Source: Lodderomyces elongisporus (Eukaryota > Ascomycota > Pichiomycetes > Serinales > Debaryomycetaceae). Taken from it: a stretch of 64,000 nt of DNA. Positions 33,935 through 44,719 of this stretch are shown here, in pieces. The stretch spans positions 1,608,001 to 1,672,000 of the forward strand of contig NC_083675.1 of NCBI RefSeq assembly GCF_030384665.1, written 5' to 3'. Positions within the stretch are counted from its first letter, which is position 1. Every line of letters starts with the position of its first letter. The position numbers and the translations under genes were made by a program. The notes under the pieces are model-generated. The model was not told the origin of the DNA. It did no database searches and worked only from the letters and a program-made list of their open reading frames with translations.

Positions 33935-35944
33935 TTATTGTTCATTCATAAAAGTATCGTTACCTGGGCGCCTAACTTTCATGTTAGCCAGAACTTGAGG
34001 AGATATGCGCACCCTATAATCACCATCTGATCCCTCGACTCGCTCCAATGGTATGACTGTCCAATCGGGTGGTAAGAGTGCAGAGCGAGGAAGCCTCAAA
34101 GTTTGATAAATGCTCTCAGCTGAGGATGAAGCTGATGACAAAGAAGATGAAAGTTGTGTTGTCCGAGTAGGTTCTAATGAGACATTGTAAGTCGGTGATT
34201 CTGATGATGATGATGATGATGTCGATGATTGAGTTTGAGTTTGAGTTTGTCGTGCTGCAGAAGTCAAATTCTGCTCCATTGGATCCATTTGGTTCATATT
34301 TCCATCATCATTCCATTGATTGTTTATACGACCTTGACTATGTTCTTGATGCATGTCTCTCCCATCATTGTTTGTTGGTGGTGCTCCGTTGGTATGGAAT
34401 GCATTCGTAGGAAATCCAGTCGGTAAAGGTGCCACTGGTCTAGCAACAGGTTGTGGTTGCGGTGGTTGTGGTTGTCCTTGAGGTTGTCCTTGTGGTTGCG
34501 CCTGATTTGCTTGTTGTTGAAAAGATGGGTGAGTAGAAGAGATTGGACCGCCAAATACCTTCCTCCTACACAAAGGACAGCAATCAGAACGTTCCATCCA
34601 TTCTTTTAAACAACCCATATGTAAAATATGATTACATGGTAATTTCTTTGCTCTTCTCCTTGGTGATTGTGGTTTGTTACGCATACGCTGATACTCTTCT
34701 GCGGAATACATATCTTCACGACAGATGATACACAAGTTGTCCAACAGTTCCAAGTCGTCCTTCGTTGCGCTTGGTAGTTGCGTATCGAGCCTTTTTGAAG
34801 ACTCGATGAATGCAAGAAGTTGTGATGTTTGAGTCCAAGCCCTCTTTAATGATGAAAATGTACCCAGAAGCATCGATAGTGGTAAAGAGTAACCCGAGTG
34901 GAAGGTGAACAAATAAATAAAACATAAATATGCCATTGCAGTGAGTAAAGCTGACGAGATTTCAATCGCTTTGCTATAATATGGCTTGCTCTCCCAAACT
35001 ATGTCCACTTCATTCTCGTCGTCCTCGTCCTCGTCCTCGTCAACAACATCATTATCATTATCATCAATTTCAGTGGTTGTTTCCTCTGCATCCAACTCTT
35101 CCATTTCCCTTTCTTCGTCTTCTTCGTCTCTAATTCCTTCTCTTCCTGCTTCATGGTCAACTTGATTCGCTCTTGAAGATGACTGACTTTGCAAGTGATT
35201 GATTCTCGAATTTTTGCGAATTTTGAAGAACACAATTTCGTAAATGCCTAACAACATTTTGGCAAACTGTGTCAAAGTCTCTACACCTTGTACGGCAAAT
35301 TGAAATCCAAACAATAGACAAGTGACGGAGTTGATGCCTTGGAAAACGTCATACACCAACAATTTTGCTAATCCAAAGTCCACAACAATGAAACAAATCT
35401 TGAGCCAAAAATTGATCAGACTTAAGTAGTGCTTGAATATATCCCAGACGCCAATCCGTGCCACTTGCTGATGTTCCTCGCCCACTGCGCCATCTTCCTC
35501 ATCTTCATCTTCATCTTCATCTTCTTCTGCATTCACTTTATTGAATATTTGCAAATTTAACAAATCCAATCGATCAAGCATGATGATATGCATGACTTTA
35601 AATGTCATTGCCACACCAACAAGAAACACATTCAAAATGACATTACTATCACCCGTGGCCAAATTGAGAAATAGATTACTAACAAAAATGGGTAATTTTT
35701 CATATAAATGCTCAACTTCAATGATTCTTAATGTTCCGAAAAATAACAACTGCAATAGCTTATTTAGTGCCAAGAACACAAATATAACAAAATTCACAAA
35801 AATACCGAGTTTCAATCCCTCAGTGAACTCGATTATGAACATGGTGTAATTGTATGACTTGGCTAGCGAGTCATGAATCGACCAGCTTAGTAGTGCCACT
35901 GATACAGCACTATAGCCGATGATGTACTGTGTTGTTTTATTCAT
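33935..35944 (-). CDS. HRD1: ER-associated degradation ubiquitin ligase Hrd1
   Basis: 669 residues. Start MNKTTQYIIGYSAVSV and several membrane segments over residues 1-360, then a RING-H2 at about 405-457: CIIC, then PCNHILHMGC and CCPLC. This is the Hrd1/Synoviolin design; the enzyme sits in the ER membrane with Hrd3, forms the retrotranslocation channel for misfolded proteins and ubiquitinates them. Odd features are a run of Glu/Asp in the loop near 140-155 and a larger acidic insert near 270-315 between membrane segments, plus a Pro/Gln-rich repeat (QGQPQGQPQPPQPQP) and a Ser-rich stretch in the tail. Yeast Hrd1 is shorter (551) and lacks these, which come from GAT/GAA-type microsatellites. 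Confidence 0.96.
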   Translation of the reverse strand: MNKTTQYIIGYSAVSVALLSWSIHDSLAKSYNYTMFIIEFTEGLKLGIFVNFVIFVFLALNKLLQLLFFGTLRIIEVEHLYEKLPIFVSNLFLNLATGDSNVILNVFLVGVAMTFKVMHIIMLDRLDLLNLQIFNKVNAEEDEDEDEDEEDGAVGEEHQQVARIGVWDIFKHYLSLINFWLKICFIVVDFGLAKLLVYDVFQGINSVTCLLFGFQFAVQGVETLTQFAKMLLGIYEIVFFKIRKNSRINHLQSQSSSRANQVDHEAGREGIRDEEDEEREMEELDAEETTTEIDDNDNDVVDEDEDEDDENEVDIVWESKPYYSKAIEISSALLTAMAYLCFIYLFTFHSGYSLPLSMLLGTFSSLKRAWTQTSQLLAFIESSKRLDTQLPSATKDDLELLDNLCIICREDMYSAEEYQRMRNKPQSPRRRAKKLPCNHILHMGCLKEWMERSDCCPLCRRKVFGGPISSTHPSFQQQANQAQPQGQPQGQPQPPQPQPVARPVAPLPTGFPTNAFHTNGAPPTNNDGRDMHQEHSQGRINNQWNDDGNMNQMDPMEQNLTSAARQTQTQTQSSTSSSSSSESPTYNVSLEPTRTTQLSSSLSSASSSAESIYQTLRLPRSALLPPDWTVIPLERVEGSDGDYRVRISPQVLANMKVRRPGNDTFMNEQ

Positions 35945-36599
35945 GTTTCAAGATGGCAAGTATTTGATGTTTTCTTCTTTCTTGGTTCAAGTGTCAATGC
36001 CAGTGACACGTCCTCAAAATTGTATTGCGACAATAATTATGGTAATAGTGGTGTTGGTGGTTGTGTTGTTAGGCAAACTAAATTACAATGACAGGGATGT
36101 ACTATATTGGAGCAGCGGAATTACAAAGTGCAAGTCGCGAAAGGGATTGCTGGAGAGTAGGAGGGTACTGGAGAGAGGGACGGGGAAGAAAGCCGGTTCT
36201 ATAAATGTGATATACGTCACTCGCAAAATAAATAAATAGAGAAAAATAAAAATAAAAATAAAAATAAAAATAGAAATTGTAAAACATGCGCTGCCTCCCA
36301 ATAGTCAGTTCCGGAAAATAACTTACAAAAGATAATAGATGCAGTTTGTTAACCACCACTTACTAACCGCCAAACCACCAAACCACCAAACCACCAGTGT
36401 TAACATAGTAACTCATACTGTCTCAAACATATCCAGACAAAAATTATTTTATATAAACAAGAATAGAAAATAAAGTAAATGAAAAAGTATAAGACATAGA
36501 TATAGAAATATTAAATATAAAAGAACTTTCTAGATACGACTGACACATATCAACCAAAACAAAGCTATACCCATTCGTAATCTTTTCCTTCTCTTTTGA
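35945..36599. other. Intergenic region between KIP1 and HRD1
   Basis: Contains the HRD1 promoter and KIP1 3' end. An ATG-started plus-strand frame at 35997-36239 (80 codons, one membrane-like segment) is open but unrecognised. AAATAA-type repeats are at about 36229-36272, and an AACCACCA repeat at about 36350-36397. Confidence 0.5.
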
Positions 36600-39071
36600 T
36601 TAGCTACTAGGTACTTTTTGTCGCTTTGTCTGGTCATCAAGCAAAGTGCTCGCCAGCCTTTTCATAGTTGGGATTTTCGATTTCTGGGGCGATATTGACA
36701 TTGTCCGTCGCCTTGTATTGATCGGCGACTGTTGCATTCGATGTTGATGATGGTGGTTTCTGTCTGTTCTCGTGCTTTTGCTTATGTCTTGACCATAATC
36801 TATATCTCGATCTCGATCTCGACATTGTTCTTGATATTGAGTTTGATTTTGATTTCGAAATTGTAGTGTCTCCGATGCTCCCGTTGTACTTTTATTGATC
36901 TCGCTTTCATTTAAAGCTGATCCTAAAGACCCTTGTTTCCATTTCTTTTCAAAATTTTCAAGCACCTGTTGTTGTAAATCAAGATCTTCCTTGTGAAGAA
37001 GATCTGTTTGGCATGTCATTTTTTTTAGCTGCTCCTCCACCTGTCTATCTATCGATAATTTAAGCAGGTCCTTCAAGCCTGCGAAGTTCTTTAGAAGCAC
37101 ATTCGAGCGCTTTTTGCGTATTAATTCGCTTCGGTCTAAATCTACGTGATTCCTTAATTGATTTAGAACTTCATTGCCGGTGTTTTCCATAGCTCTCATC
37201 TTATGCTGCACCTTACTCAAAGTTGTATCCTGCATTTCAATGCATCGATTAATGAACTCCGCAACAGGAACATCGTTATAAGTTATGCGGAAGTTTTTTT
37301 CGTCAAAGTTCGCCAGAGCGTTGAAATTTTCGTATAGTTTCTTTTTCAATCTTTCAATGTCGGATTCAACCTCTTCTTCAACACCACTAGTCGTTGAGTA
37401 AGCAGGAAAATACTTCTTGAATACAGACCGGGACTTCTTCACATACTTAATAAAATTAGACATCTGCAGATGCGAGAGCTCATAGTATTGGTTTTTTATT
37501 GTATGCAACAAACTTTGATAATGTGCAAGATCTTCCTTTTGTTTCTTGTTCAGCTCAACGAGTGCATCATTAGAATTTTGCAATTGACTCAACTCTTTTT
37601 TTTGATTTTCCACTTCTGTCATTATCAATTTGACTTCTGAGGTTTTCTCAAGATTCAGTTGGGTCAAGTTATTACATTTCGAAGTAAGCAGCTCAATGGC
37701 CAAATCCTTTTCTCTTAATTGGTTTCTCAACGAATCTAGTTCTTGATGCAAATCATAGTAGCGGTTCTTTTCCAAAAAAATACCATTCTTGTTTCTTGTT
37801 GCCTCTAATTCCAGGTTGAGCTGACTTATTTCAATTGACATGTTTTTGAGCAAGGTCCTCTTTAGAACAGTATCAGAGTCATGACCGTTTTGCGGTGTGT
37901 TTTTTATATTTTTGGCTTTTGCTGCGTAATCGAGGGTCGAACATGTCTCCATACTATTAATGTGCGCGGGGGATATTGTAGCAATAAGTGTAGTTTTTGT
38001 GTTTCCGCCTAGTGACTCTTGTAGGATATGTGTGAGTTTCGAGTCTCTAAATGGAATATGTTGAGAACTTCGTTTGCCACTGCTATCGTTTAATGCATTA
38101 ATCACCCTACCCAATGTTAAGAGTGATTGATTGATACCACCTGCTTCTTTCACCATGGACCCTGAGCGACTAATATTTTCAGAGCCGGCCAAATCCACCA
38201 AGTTCATCTTGGATACTTTGTACACAACATCATTGCGAGGATCTTTTTTGTATAGTTGAATCCCGAATATAGCATGTGACCGAGACGATTTGTCATTCAT
38301 GTTTGTTGCTGAGGTTTTCCTTCGGGCTTGTGCCATTTTGTATGCTTGTATTGCTTCTTGGTAGTTATTAACACAACTTTCAGTCAAGTTTTGGACAAAT
38401 ACTTTTTTGCGGTTGGATGGGTTTCCCGTTTGTTTTGTAGCGCTAGAGACAAGCTGTTCAATAATCCTTAATTTTTTCGTCTGTTGCAGTAGTAAGTCAA
38501 TTAGTTCTTCCTTGTAAATTTCCAAATACGATATCCTCACCATAAAATCGGTATGCTCGAAAGTCAATTTTCCAAAAAGCTCCCAAAGTAATCTAGGAAT
38601 AATCCCTGCATTCTCGGGCATAACAATAGCATTTTTTTCAAAATCGGAATCGGAATCGAAATTAAACTCGATATCAAGATCACAATCTCCGCACATAGTA
38701 TATGTTTTACCTGTGCCTGTTTGGCCATAAGCTAAAATCGTTACATTTAAACCATTCAAGAAGTCTTTGAGCAATGGCTGTGCGAGTTTTGAGTATATGA
38801 GGCACTGATCAGCTTGAGAACCATATATTTGGTCAAATTTGTATGTCTTTTTCGCTGCATCTGTTGAATTACTTTGAAAAGATTTATTGATTGCACTTGA
38901 TCCTCCCAAAGATGTTGAAGTTGGGGTAGAAGTTGGGGAATGAGTTAATGTGACGTATGGTTCTGTGATTGAATAGTTGTCATCGGCCAATTCCACGACA
39001 ATTTGGGACTTTGCGGAGATTTCTAATTGATTTCTACCTCGACATCGTACAGCCACTTGCACATTGGACAT
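36600..39071 (-). CDS. KIP1: Kinesin-5 (BimC class) motor Kip1
   Basis: 823 residues. Motor domain residues 1-400: start MSNVQVAVRCRGRN, P-loop GQTGTGKT at 116-123, switch I NDKSSRSHAIF, switch II NLVDLAGSE, and the neck after the LDYAAKAKNIKN motif. A coiled-coil rod follows (about 410-540, then 640-700). The tail is Gln/Arg/Asp-rich and ends with a basic segment. The MSNVQVAVRCRGRN start resembles the single kinesin-5 of Candida (Kip1), which slides antiparallel microtubules for spindle assembly. I cannot find a clear BimC box in the tail. A Thr/Ser stretch near 45-70 inserts in the motor. The gene sits between HRD1 and SDD2 on the same strand. Confidence 0.93.
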   Translation of the reverse strand: MSNVQVAVRCRGRNQLEISAKSQIVVELADDNYSITEPYVTLTHSPTSTPTSTSLGGSSAINKSFQSNSTDAAKKTYKFDQIYGSQADQCLIYSKLAQPLLKDFLNGLNVTILAYGQTGTGKTYTMCGDCDLDIEFNFDSDSDFEKNAIVMPENAGIIPRLLWELFGKLTFEHTDFMVRISYLEIYKEELIDLLLQQTKKLRIIEQLVSSATKQTGNPSNRKKVFVQNLTESCVNNYQEAIQAYKMAQARRKTSATNMNDKSSRSHAIFGIQLYKKDPRNDVVYKVSKMNLVDLAGSENISRSGSMVKEAGGINQSLLTLGRVINALNDSSGKRSSQHIPFRDSKLTHILQESLGGNTKTTLIATISPAHINSMETCSTLDYAAKAKNIKNTPQNGHDSDTVLKRTLLKNMSIEISQLNLELEATRNKNGIFLEKNRYYDLHQELDSLRNQLREKDLAIELLTSKCNNLTQLNLEKTSEVKLIMTEVENQKKELSQLQNSNDALVELNKKQKEDLAHYQSLLHTIKNQYYELSHLQMSNFIKYVKKSRSVFKKYFPAYSTTSGVEEEVESDIERLKKKLYENFNALANFDEKNFRITYNDVPVAEFINRCIEMQDTTLSKVQHKMRAMENTGNEVLNQLRNHVDLDRSELIRKKRSNVLLKNFAGLKDLLKLSIDRQVEEQLKKMTCQTDLLHKEDLDLQQQVLENFEKKWKQGSLGSALNESEINKSTTGASETLQFRNQNQTQYQEQCRDRDRDIDYGQDISKSTRTDRNHHHQHRMQQSPINTRRRTMSISPQKSKIPTMKRLASTLLDDQTKRQKVPSS

Positions 39072-39804
39072 TGCAGCGGGTGTGGTGACGGAAGTAGTTG
39101 TTGTGGAAACTATAGTTGAAGTTATGGTTAAATCTGCTGTTGCCGCTGCTGCTGTTGCTATTGATGTGGTTATGATGATGATGATGATGATGTGGTGGTG
39201 GTGGTGCTGCTGCTGCTGCTGCTGCTGCTATTCTATGTTTGAAATAAAGAGTGCTTTTGCAAGACAATTGTGACTATTGAAAATGTAAACAAAGAGGCTC
39301 AAAAGCAGCCAAATAAATCTATTGTTCGGCGCCACAAGTAAACAACGCGAAACTTTCTATGTCGCATTCTCTGATCTCTGTTTCCAAATATTTCACGACA
39401 TAAATCATTGCGAGGCTGCAAATACAAAACCAAGAGCAAAACCAAAACCAAAACCAAGAGTGAAAGCAAGAGCAAAACCAAGAGCAATACCAAGAGCAAA
39501 GGCAAAAGCAAGAGTGAAAGCAAGAGCAAAAGTAAGAACATATGCACTATAAGATATTGCTACACATTGCATAAAAATAGCATTTAGCAAAAAAAAAAAA
39601 GTTAAGTGATGGACTACTTGCTTTTTGTATTTTTGTTTTGGTTGCCAGAATCTCGTGATAATGTCTTTAAAGTTATATACACACGAGTCTGATCACCATA
39701 ATATTAATGAAACGGAAGAAATGGGAAAAGGAACGGAGGATTGTAAAAAAAAAAAAAAATGCTAAATTCATCCATCAAAATTTGTACTTAAATACACAAA
39801 CTCT
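39072..39804. other. Intergenic region between SDD2 and KIP1, with a 6-bp minisatellite
   Basis: The KIP1-proximal part is made of GAT, GTG and CTG triplet repeats (about 39150-39232). A degenerate hexamer array (AAACCA/AGAGCA units) covers about 39424-39538. The rest is AT-rich. No gene seen. Confidence 0.6.
39424..39538. repeat. Degenerate hexanucleotide minisatellite
   Basis: Units AAACCA, AAGAGC and variants follow each other in a 6-bp register for about 115 bp. All read open in one frame on each strand (Lys-Pro-Arg-Ala type on plus; Leu-Ala-Phe type on minus), which creates artificial open frames. Confidence 0.7.
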
Positions 39805-40245
39805 CTAATTGAAAAAGTCGTCGTCATCGTCGTCATCATCCACATCATCACTAATGGGTTTCCTGCTATAAACAATCTTGCTCTGTGTTCTCTGTTGAGT
39901 ATCTCTGCTTATTCCATCAAGCATTTGGACAATATCCTGTTCAGACAACTTCTTTGTGATTTGGCCCATCGAGTATAATCGCACAATATAACTTTCCACG
40001 GCATCAGCACGGTCTGGGCGCACCATGCGAACACGACTCAATCTTTCTCTTGCTTGGTTTTCTAGGACTCTGGCAAGAACCGCTGCTGTTGCTGCTGCCT
40101 GTTGTTGTTGTTGTTGTTGGGATGAGGCGGAAGAAGAGGAGGCAGATGCTGAAGAGCTGTCTCCAGCCGCGCCACTTGCACCTGCTGACCTCTGTAGTTC
40201 AGCCATCCGTGCTTGTCTTATAGCATTTAACTCTGCGTCATCCAT
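39805..40245 (-). CDS. SDD2: PDCD5/TFAR19-family protein (yeast YMR074C/Sdd2)
   Basis: 146 residues from the ATG at 40245; the frame opens four codons earlier but not at an ATG. Starts MDDAELNAIRQARMAELQ, followed by an Ala/Ser/Gln-rich spacer (residues 16-45) encoded partly by a CAA/GTT repeat. The three-helix PDCD5 core comes next (LENQARERLSRVRMVRPDRADAVE around 55-80, QITKKLSEQDIVQML around 90-105) and the protein ends with an Asp run and DFFN, as in yeast YMR074C, which ends in a similar acidic DFF tail. The archaeal/eukaryotic family binds nucleic acid and the CCT chaperonin-tubulin machinery; its yeast role is in stress survival. Divergent from YPT6. Confidence 0.9.
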   Translation of the reverse strand: MDDAELNAIRQARMAELQRSAGASGAAGDSSSASASSSSASSQQQQQQQAAATAAVLARVLENQARERLSRVRMVRPDRADAVESYIVRLYSMGQITKKLSEQDIVQMLDGISRDTQQRTQSKIVYSRKPISDDVDDDDDDDDFFN

Positions 40246-41579
<1,334 letters not shown>

Positions 41580-42221
41580 GATTAAAAGAGCAAAAATAAG
41601 AAAATAAAGAAAAGAAAGAAGAGAAGCAAGAGAAAGAGGAGAAGCAAGAGAAAGAGGAGAAGCAAGAGAAAGAGGAGAAGCAAGAGAAAGAAAAGAAGGA
41701 AAGAAGCAAGTGACTGGTGGCGAGGGGATTAGGCTAGTGATTGTTACTGAAGTGTAAGGGAACTAGAGAGAATGTATCAATGAATGGATAGATGTTTATG
41801 GATCAAGAAGCACCGATTAAATATAGGATTTGGCTATTGGCAAAAAAATATTTGCAAAGGATGAAAAGGTTCAACTTGATAAAAATATAGTTTTTGTCTT
41901 GATGCGCGAGGCTTTTGCTATAGCAAATCGTGTAGAGAATACGACGTACAATAGTATACTGTGAATTGTATGTGGTTGATCGCTGTGTTCATTCTCTCTG
42001 TGCACCTTTATAGTAAGAATTTAAGTGCTTCTGAAGATGAGAATACTTGTCTTTCAATTGTTTTAATCTCAATCTCTTGCTTGCCTGAATAGAGGATACA
42101 GTTCTAAAGAGAGAGTTTAAAATTGAATTAATGTTTTAGTTGATTTTTTTTTTTGAGTTTCTATTTTATTTTATTTTTTCTGCTGCTCTCACTTTGGTTA
42201 TTGTTGCCAAACTCTTTGTAA

Positions 42222-42267
<46 letters not shown>

Positions 42268-42736
42268 CCACTTTGGCGCAGTTGTCTAATTCAATTTCTC
42301 GCTCTGTTGACACCCACATTGGCTTCCTGTAACTTGCTCTTGTTCTTGTTCCTATTCCTATTCCTATTCCTATTTCATCCTGTGCTATCTCTCTTTGTCC
42401 CTTTGTTCTTTCAAAACACTCAATTGCCCAACACCTTCTCTCCCACACACACACACACACACAGCTGAGAAACTGTCTTGCCTATTCTCTCTCTCTCTCT
42501 CTCTTTACTCCCCCTCCCTCCCCAGCTAACCAACCACCCACTCAACCCTCCCCACCAACTCCACTTCCAAAAAAAAAAAACAGAAATAAAAAAACATCAA
42601 CATGAGCCATCAACAATATCACCTTACTTTTTTCACACAACATCACCTTCAATACCCACCACACATACTCACACACTCGAATATTTTGCAACCAAATTTT
42701 TAAACTTAATCAACACACCTAATCATAATCCCTGAT
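41580..42736. other. Intergenic region between YPT6 and HPC2
   Basis: Includes four 18-bp repeats (41621-41692), a CT microsatellite (about 42223-42264), a CCTATT repeat (about 42350-42375), CA and CT runs (about 42440-42505) and a C-rich stretch (42520-42560). These are probably the YPT6 3' UTR and the HPC2 promoter and leader. No gene seen. Confidence 0.55.
41621..41692 (+). repeat. Four 18-bp tandem repeats in the YPT6 3' region
   Basis: GAGAAGCAAGAGAAAGAG is repeated three times exactly, and a fourth copy ends in A instead of G. The array starts 42 bp after the YPT6 stop. Confidence 0.85.
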
Positions 42737-44626
42737 ATGGCACAAGCTACAAGTAGAAATGTCTCCATATCCTCATTGCTATCCTCAGCTCCGTCAAATG
42801 AAAACTTACCGGTAAGAAATGGTGATGGTGGTAGTGGTGGTGGTAGTGTTGGTGGCGGTGCAGCAAAGTCTACAAGTACTACACCAACAGTAACAGCAAC
42901 ACACTCTTCAGCGCCAGCTGATACTAAAGCTATGAGCACGACTAAAAACACCGCATCATCTTTAAAACCCAGCACCAAACCTCAACCAATATTAAAAAAG
43001 AAACCAATAGCATCAAAATCCAAGGCTTCACCATCACCATTACAACAATTAGTAGCGCGTTTTCAAACTTCATTCAATGGTGCAGACTCCACCACAGCTG
43101 AAAAAATTACACCAGTTACAAGCATCAATATAAAAAGCATCCTTTCAGACTCTAATATATCGAAAACAAATGGAACTCTGTCAAAGAAGATTCAGCCACT
43201 GCTACTGCTGCTGCTGCTGCTGTTCAAGAACAAGGCGTCTACCCCTATTGAAGGCAAGTTTGTCCAGAGCAAAGTTTCGCCAAACCTCGCTGACCAAGTA
43301 AAAAAATTTCAAACTAGCTTTTATGTGGATTCCGCAATTAGTCTGCCGTTGCCTTCATCGTCAAAAACATCAGCTTTGACAGCTACTACTGCCACTGCTG
43401 TTGCATCGCGACCCAAGAGTAAGACTTCCATAAATTCTATAATCAATCTAGACGATAGCGATACTTCTTCGCCATCAACTCCAGCACCAGATGCCCTTAA
43501 AACTACAACAACAACTTTGGGCCCATCACAAACAAAAGATTTTTTATCTGCTAACAATCTGCTAAAACGAAAAGCATCTCTGAACTCAAAAGCAACAACT
43601 GGACCGGATACAAAGAACAAGAAAAAGAAGAAGCAGCAAACGCCAGATTTACAACAATCTCCTACAATATCATCAAGAAAACAATTGGGACTACTGCAAT
43701 TTCAACAAATACTGCGGAAATTGCAACCGTCGCCTTTATCTACAGATTCCAATACCACTGAAAATCAAAATGTACCTGTGAAGAAACCATTGAAACCAGG
43801 TATGACCACCGAACAGTCCGAAATGCGGCCTACGGTGAAATTAGCATTCCCTACAGTAATAGACTTGTTAAATCCAGAAGAAGAAGAAGAAGAAGATGAT
43901 GATGACGAAGTGATAGCGTTAACAGAGGCAGACGAAGACATCTCTAGAGAAAAACTCGCAACTCCTATTGCCCCAACTGCCAAATCAATAACAACAACTG
44001 CGACGACGACAGCAGCAGCAACAACAACAACCACGACTGATACAGTTAAAAAGAGAGCTGACAAAGTTGTTACGGAAAAATCAGCTCTATCAAAAGAAAA
44101 AGAGAAAGAAAAGGAAAAGATAGAGCCGCCAATAATTGCATTAAATATCCCGCTCTTGGACCCTAAAGATCCCCAGCCTGGTAGAGCCGAGGTCGTTATT
44201 AATGTACTAAAACTTGCCGAAGAGAAATATGGATGGTCGGTGATGCATCCAAAGGCAAAGTCCGCCATCGACATAATTGACGACATGATTGATGACGAAG
44301 ATGATGATGATAATGATGACGATGATGACTTGATCGACGACGAAAAACAACAGCAACAACAGCAACAACAACAACAACAAGGAAACAACCAATCGTCTAT
44401 ACAGCTGCGAGGTAAAGAGTTGACAGAGGAGCAATTGGTTCGACAGCATGAGATCAAAATGGCTCGTAAAGTTGGTAAATATGATTTTGAAGATCCATTT
44501 ATTGATGATATTGAATTGCAAATGGAAGAAGAGATCTCAACCACAAAGGAAGGATTCTTTGTCTACTGGGGACCGTTAGTCGATGATAGAAATTCCAGTA
44601 AGAAGAGCTCTTCGAAAAAACGGTGA
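42737..44626 (+). CDS. HPC2: Hpc2/ubinuclein-type subunit of the HIR histone chaperone
   Basis: 629 residues, mostly disordered (Ser/Thr/Lys/Pro). The identifying part is at the C-terminus: the Hpc2-related domain with KYDFEDPFIDDIELQ at about 580-594 and GFFVYWGPL near 607, as in yeast Hpc2 and human ubinuclein. Just before it are the ELTEEQLVRQHEIKM helix and Gln/Asp runs. Hpc2 joins Hir1, Hir2 and Hir3 to deposit H3-H4 without DNA replication and to repress histone genes. A run of one CTA and seven CTG codons lies at 43199-43222; under the standard code it would be an out-of-place hydrophobic stretch, but with CTG read as Ser it becomes Ser-rich like the surroundings. Converges with YBP1, 93 bp away. 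Confidence 0.9.
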   Translation: MAQATSRNVSISSLLSSAPSNENLPVRNGDGGSGGGSVGGGAAKSTSTTPTVTATHSSAPADTKAMSTTKNTASSLKPSTKPQPILKKKPIASKSKASPSPLQQLVARFQTSFNGADSTTAEKITPVTSINIKSILSDSNISKTNGTLSKKIQPLLLLLLLLFKNKASTPIEGKFVQSKVSPNLADQVKKFQTSFYVDSAISLPLPSSSKTSALTATTATAVASRPKSKTSINSIINLDDSDTSSPSTPAPDALKTTTTTLGPSQTKDFLSANNLLKRKASLNSKATTGPDTKNKKKKKQQTPDLQQSPTISSRKQLGLLQFQQILRKLQPSPLSTDSNTTENQNVPVKKPLKPGMTTEQSEMRPTVKLAFPTVIDLLNPEEEEEEDDDDEVIALTEADEDISREKLATPIAPTAKSITTTATTTAAATTTTTTDTVKKRADKVVTEKSALSKEKEKEKEKIEPPIIALNIPLLDPKDPQPGRAEVVINVLKLAEEKYGWSVMHPKAKSAIDIIDDMIDDEDDDDNDDDDDLIDDEKQQQQQQQQQQQGNNQSSIQLRGKELTEEQLVRQHEIKMARKVGKYDFEDPFIDDIELQMEEEISTTKEGFFVYWGPLVDDRNSSKKSSSKKR

Positions 44627-44719
44627 ACAAAAGTAGCACTACGATTACTATAATAGACAAGTGCAATTTTGATTTGAATAATATTAATAAAAAAAAAAGC
44701 AGACTATCTAACCTAATAA

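Noticed and set aside
43765..44544. Long Ser-rich and Cys-rich open frame on the minus strand opposite HPC2
   Set aside because: It is the shadow of HPC2 triplet repeats; the plus-strand frame carries the conserved Hpc2 domain.
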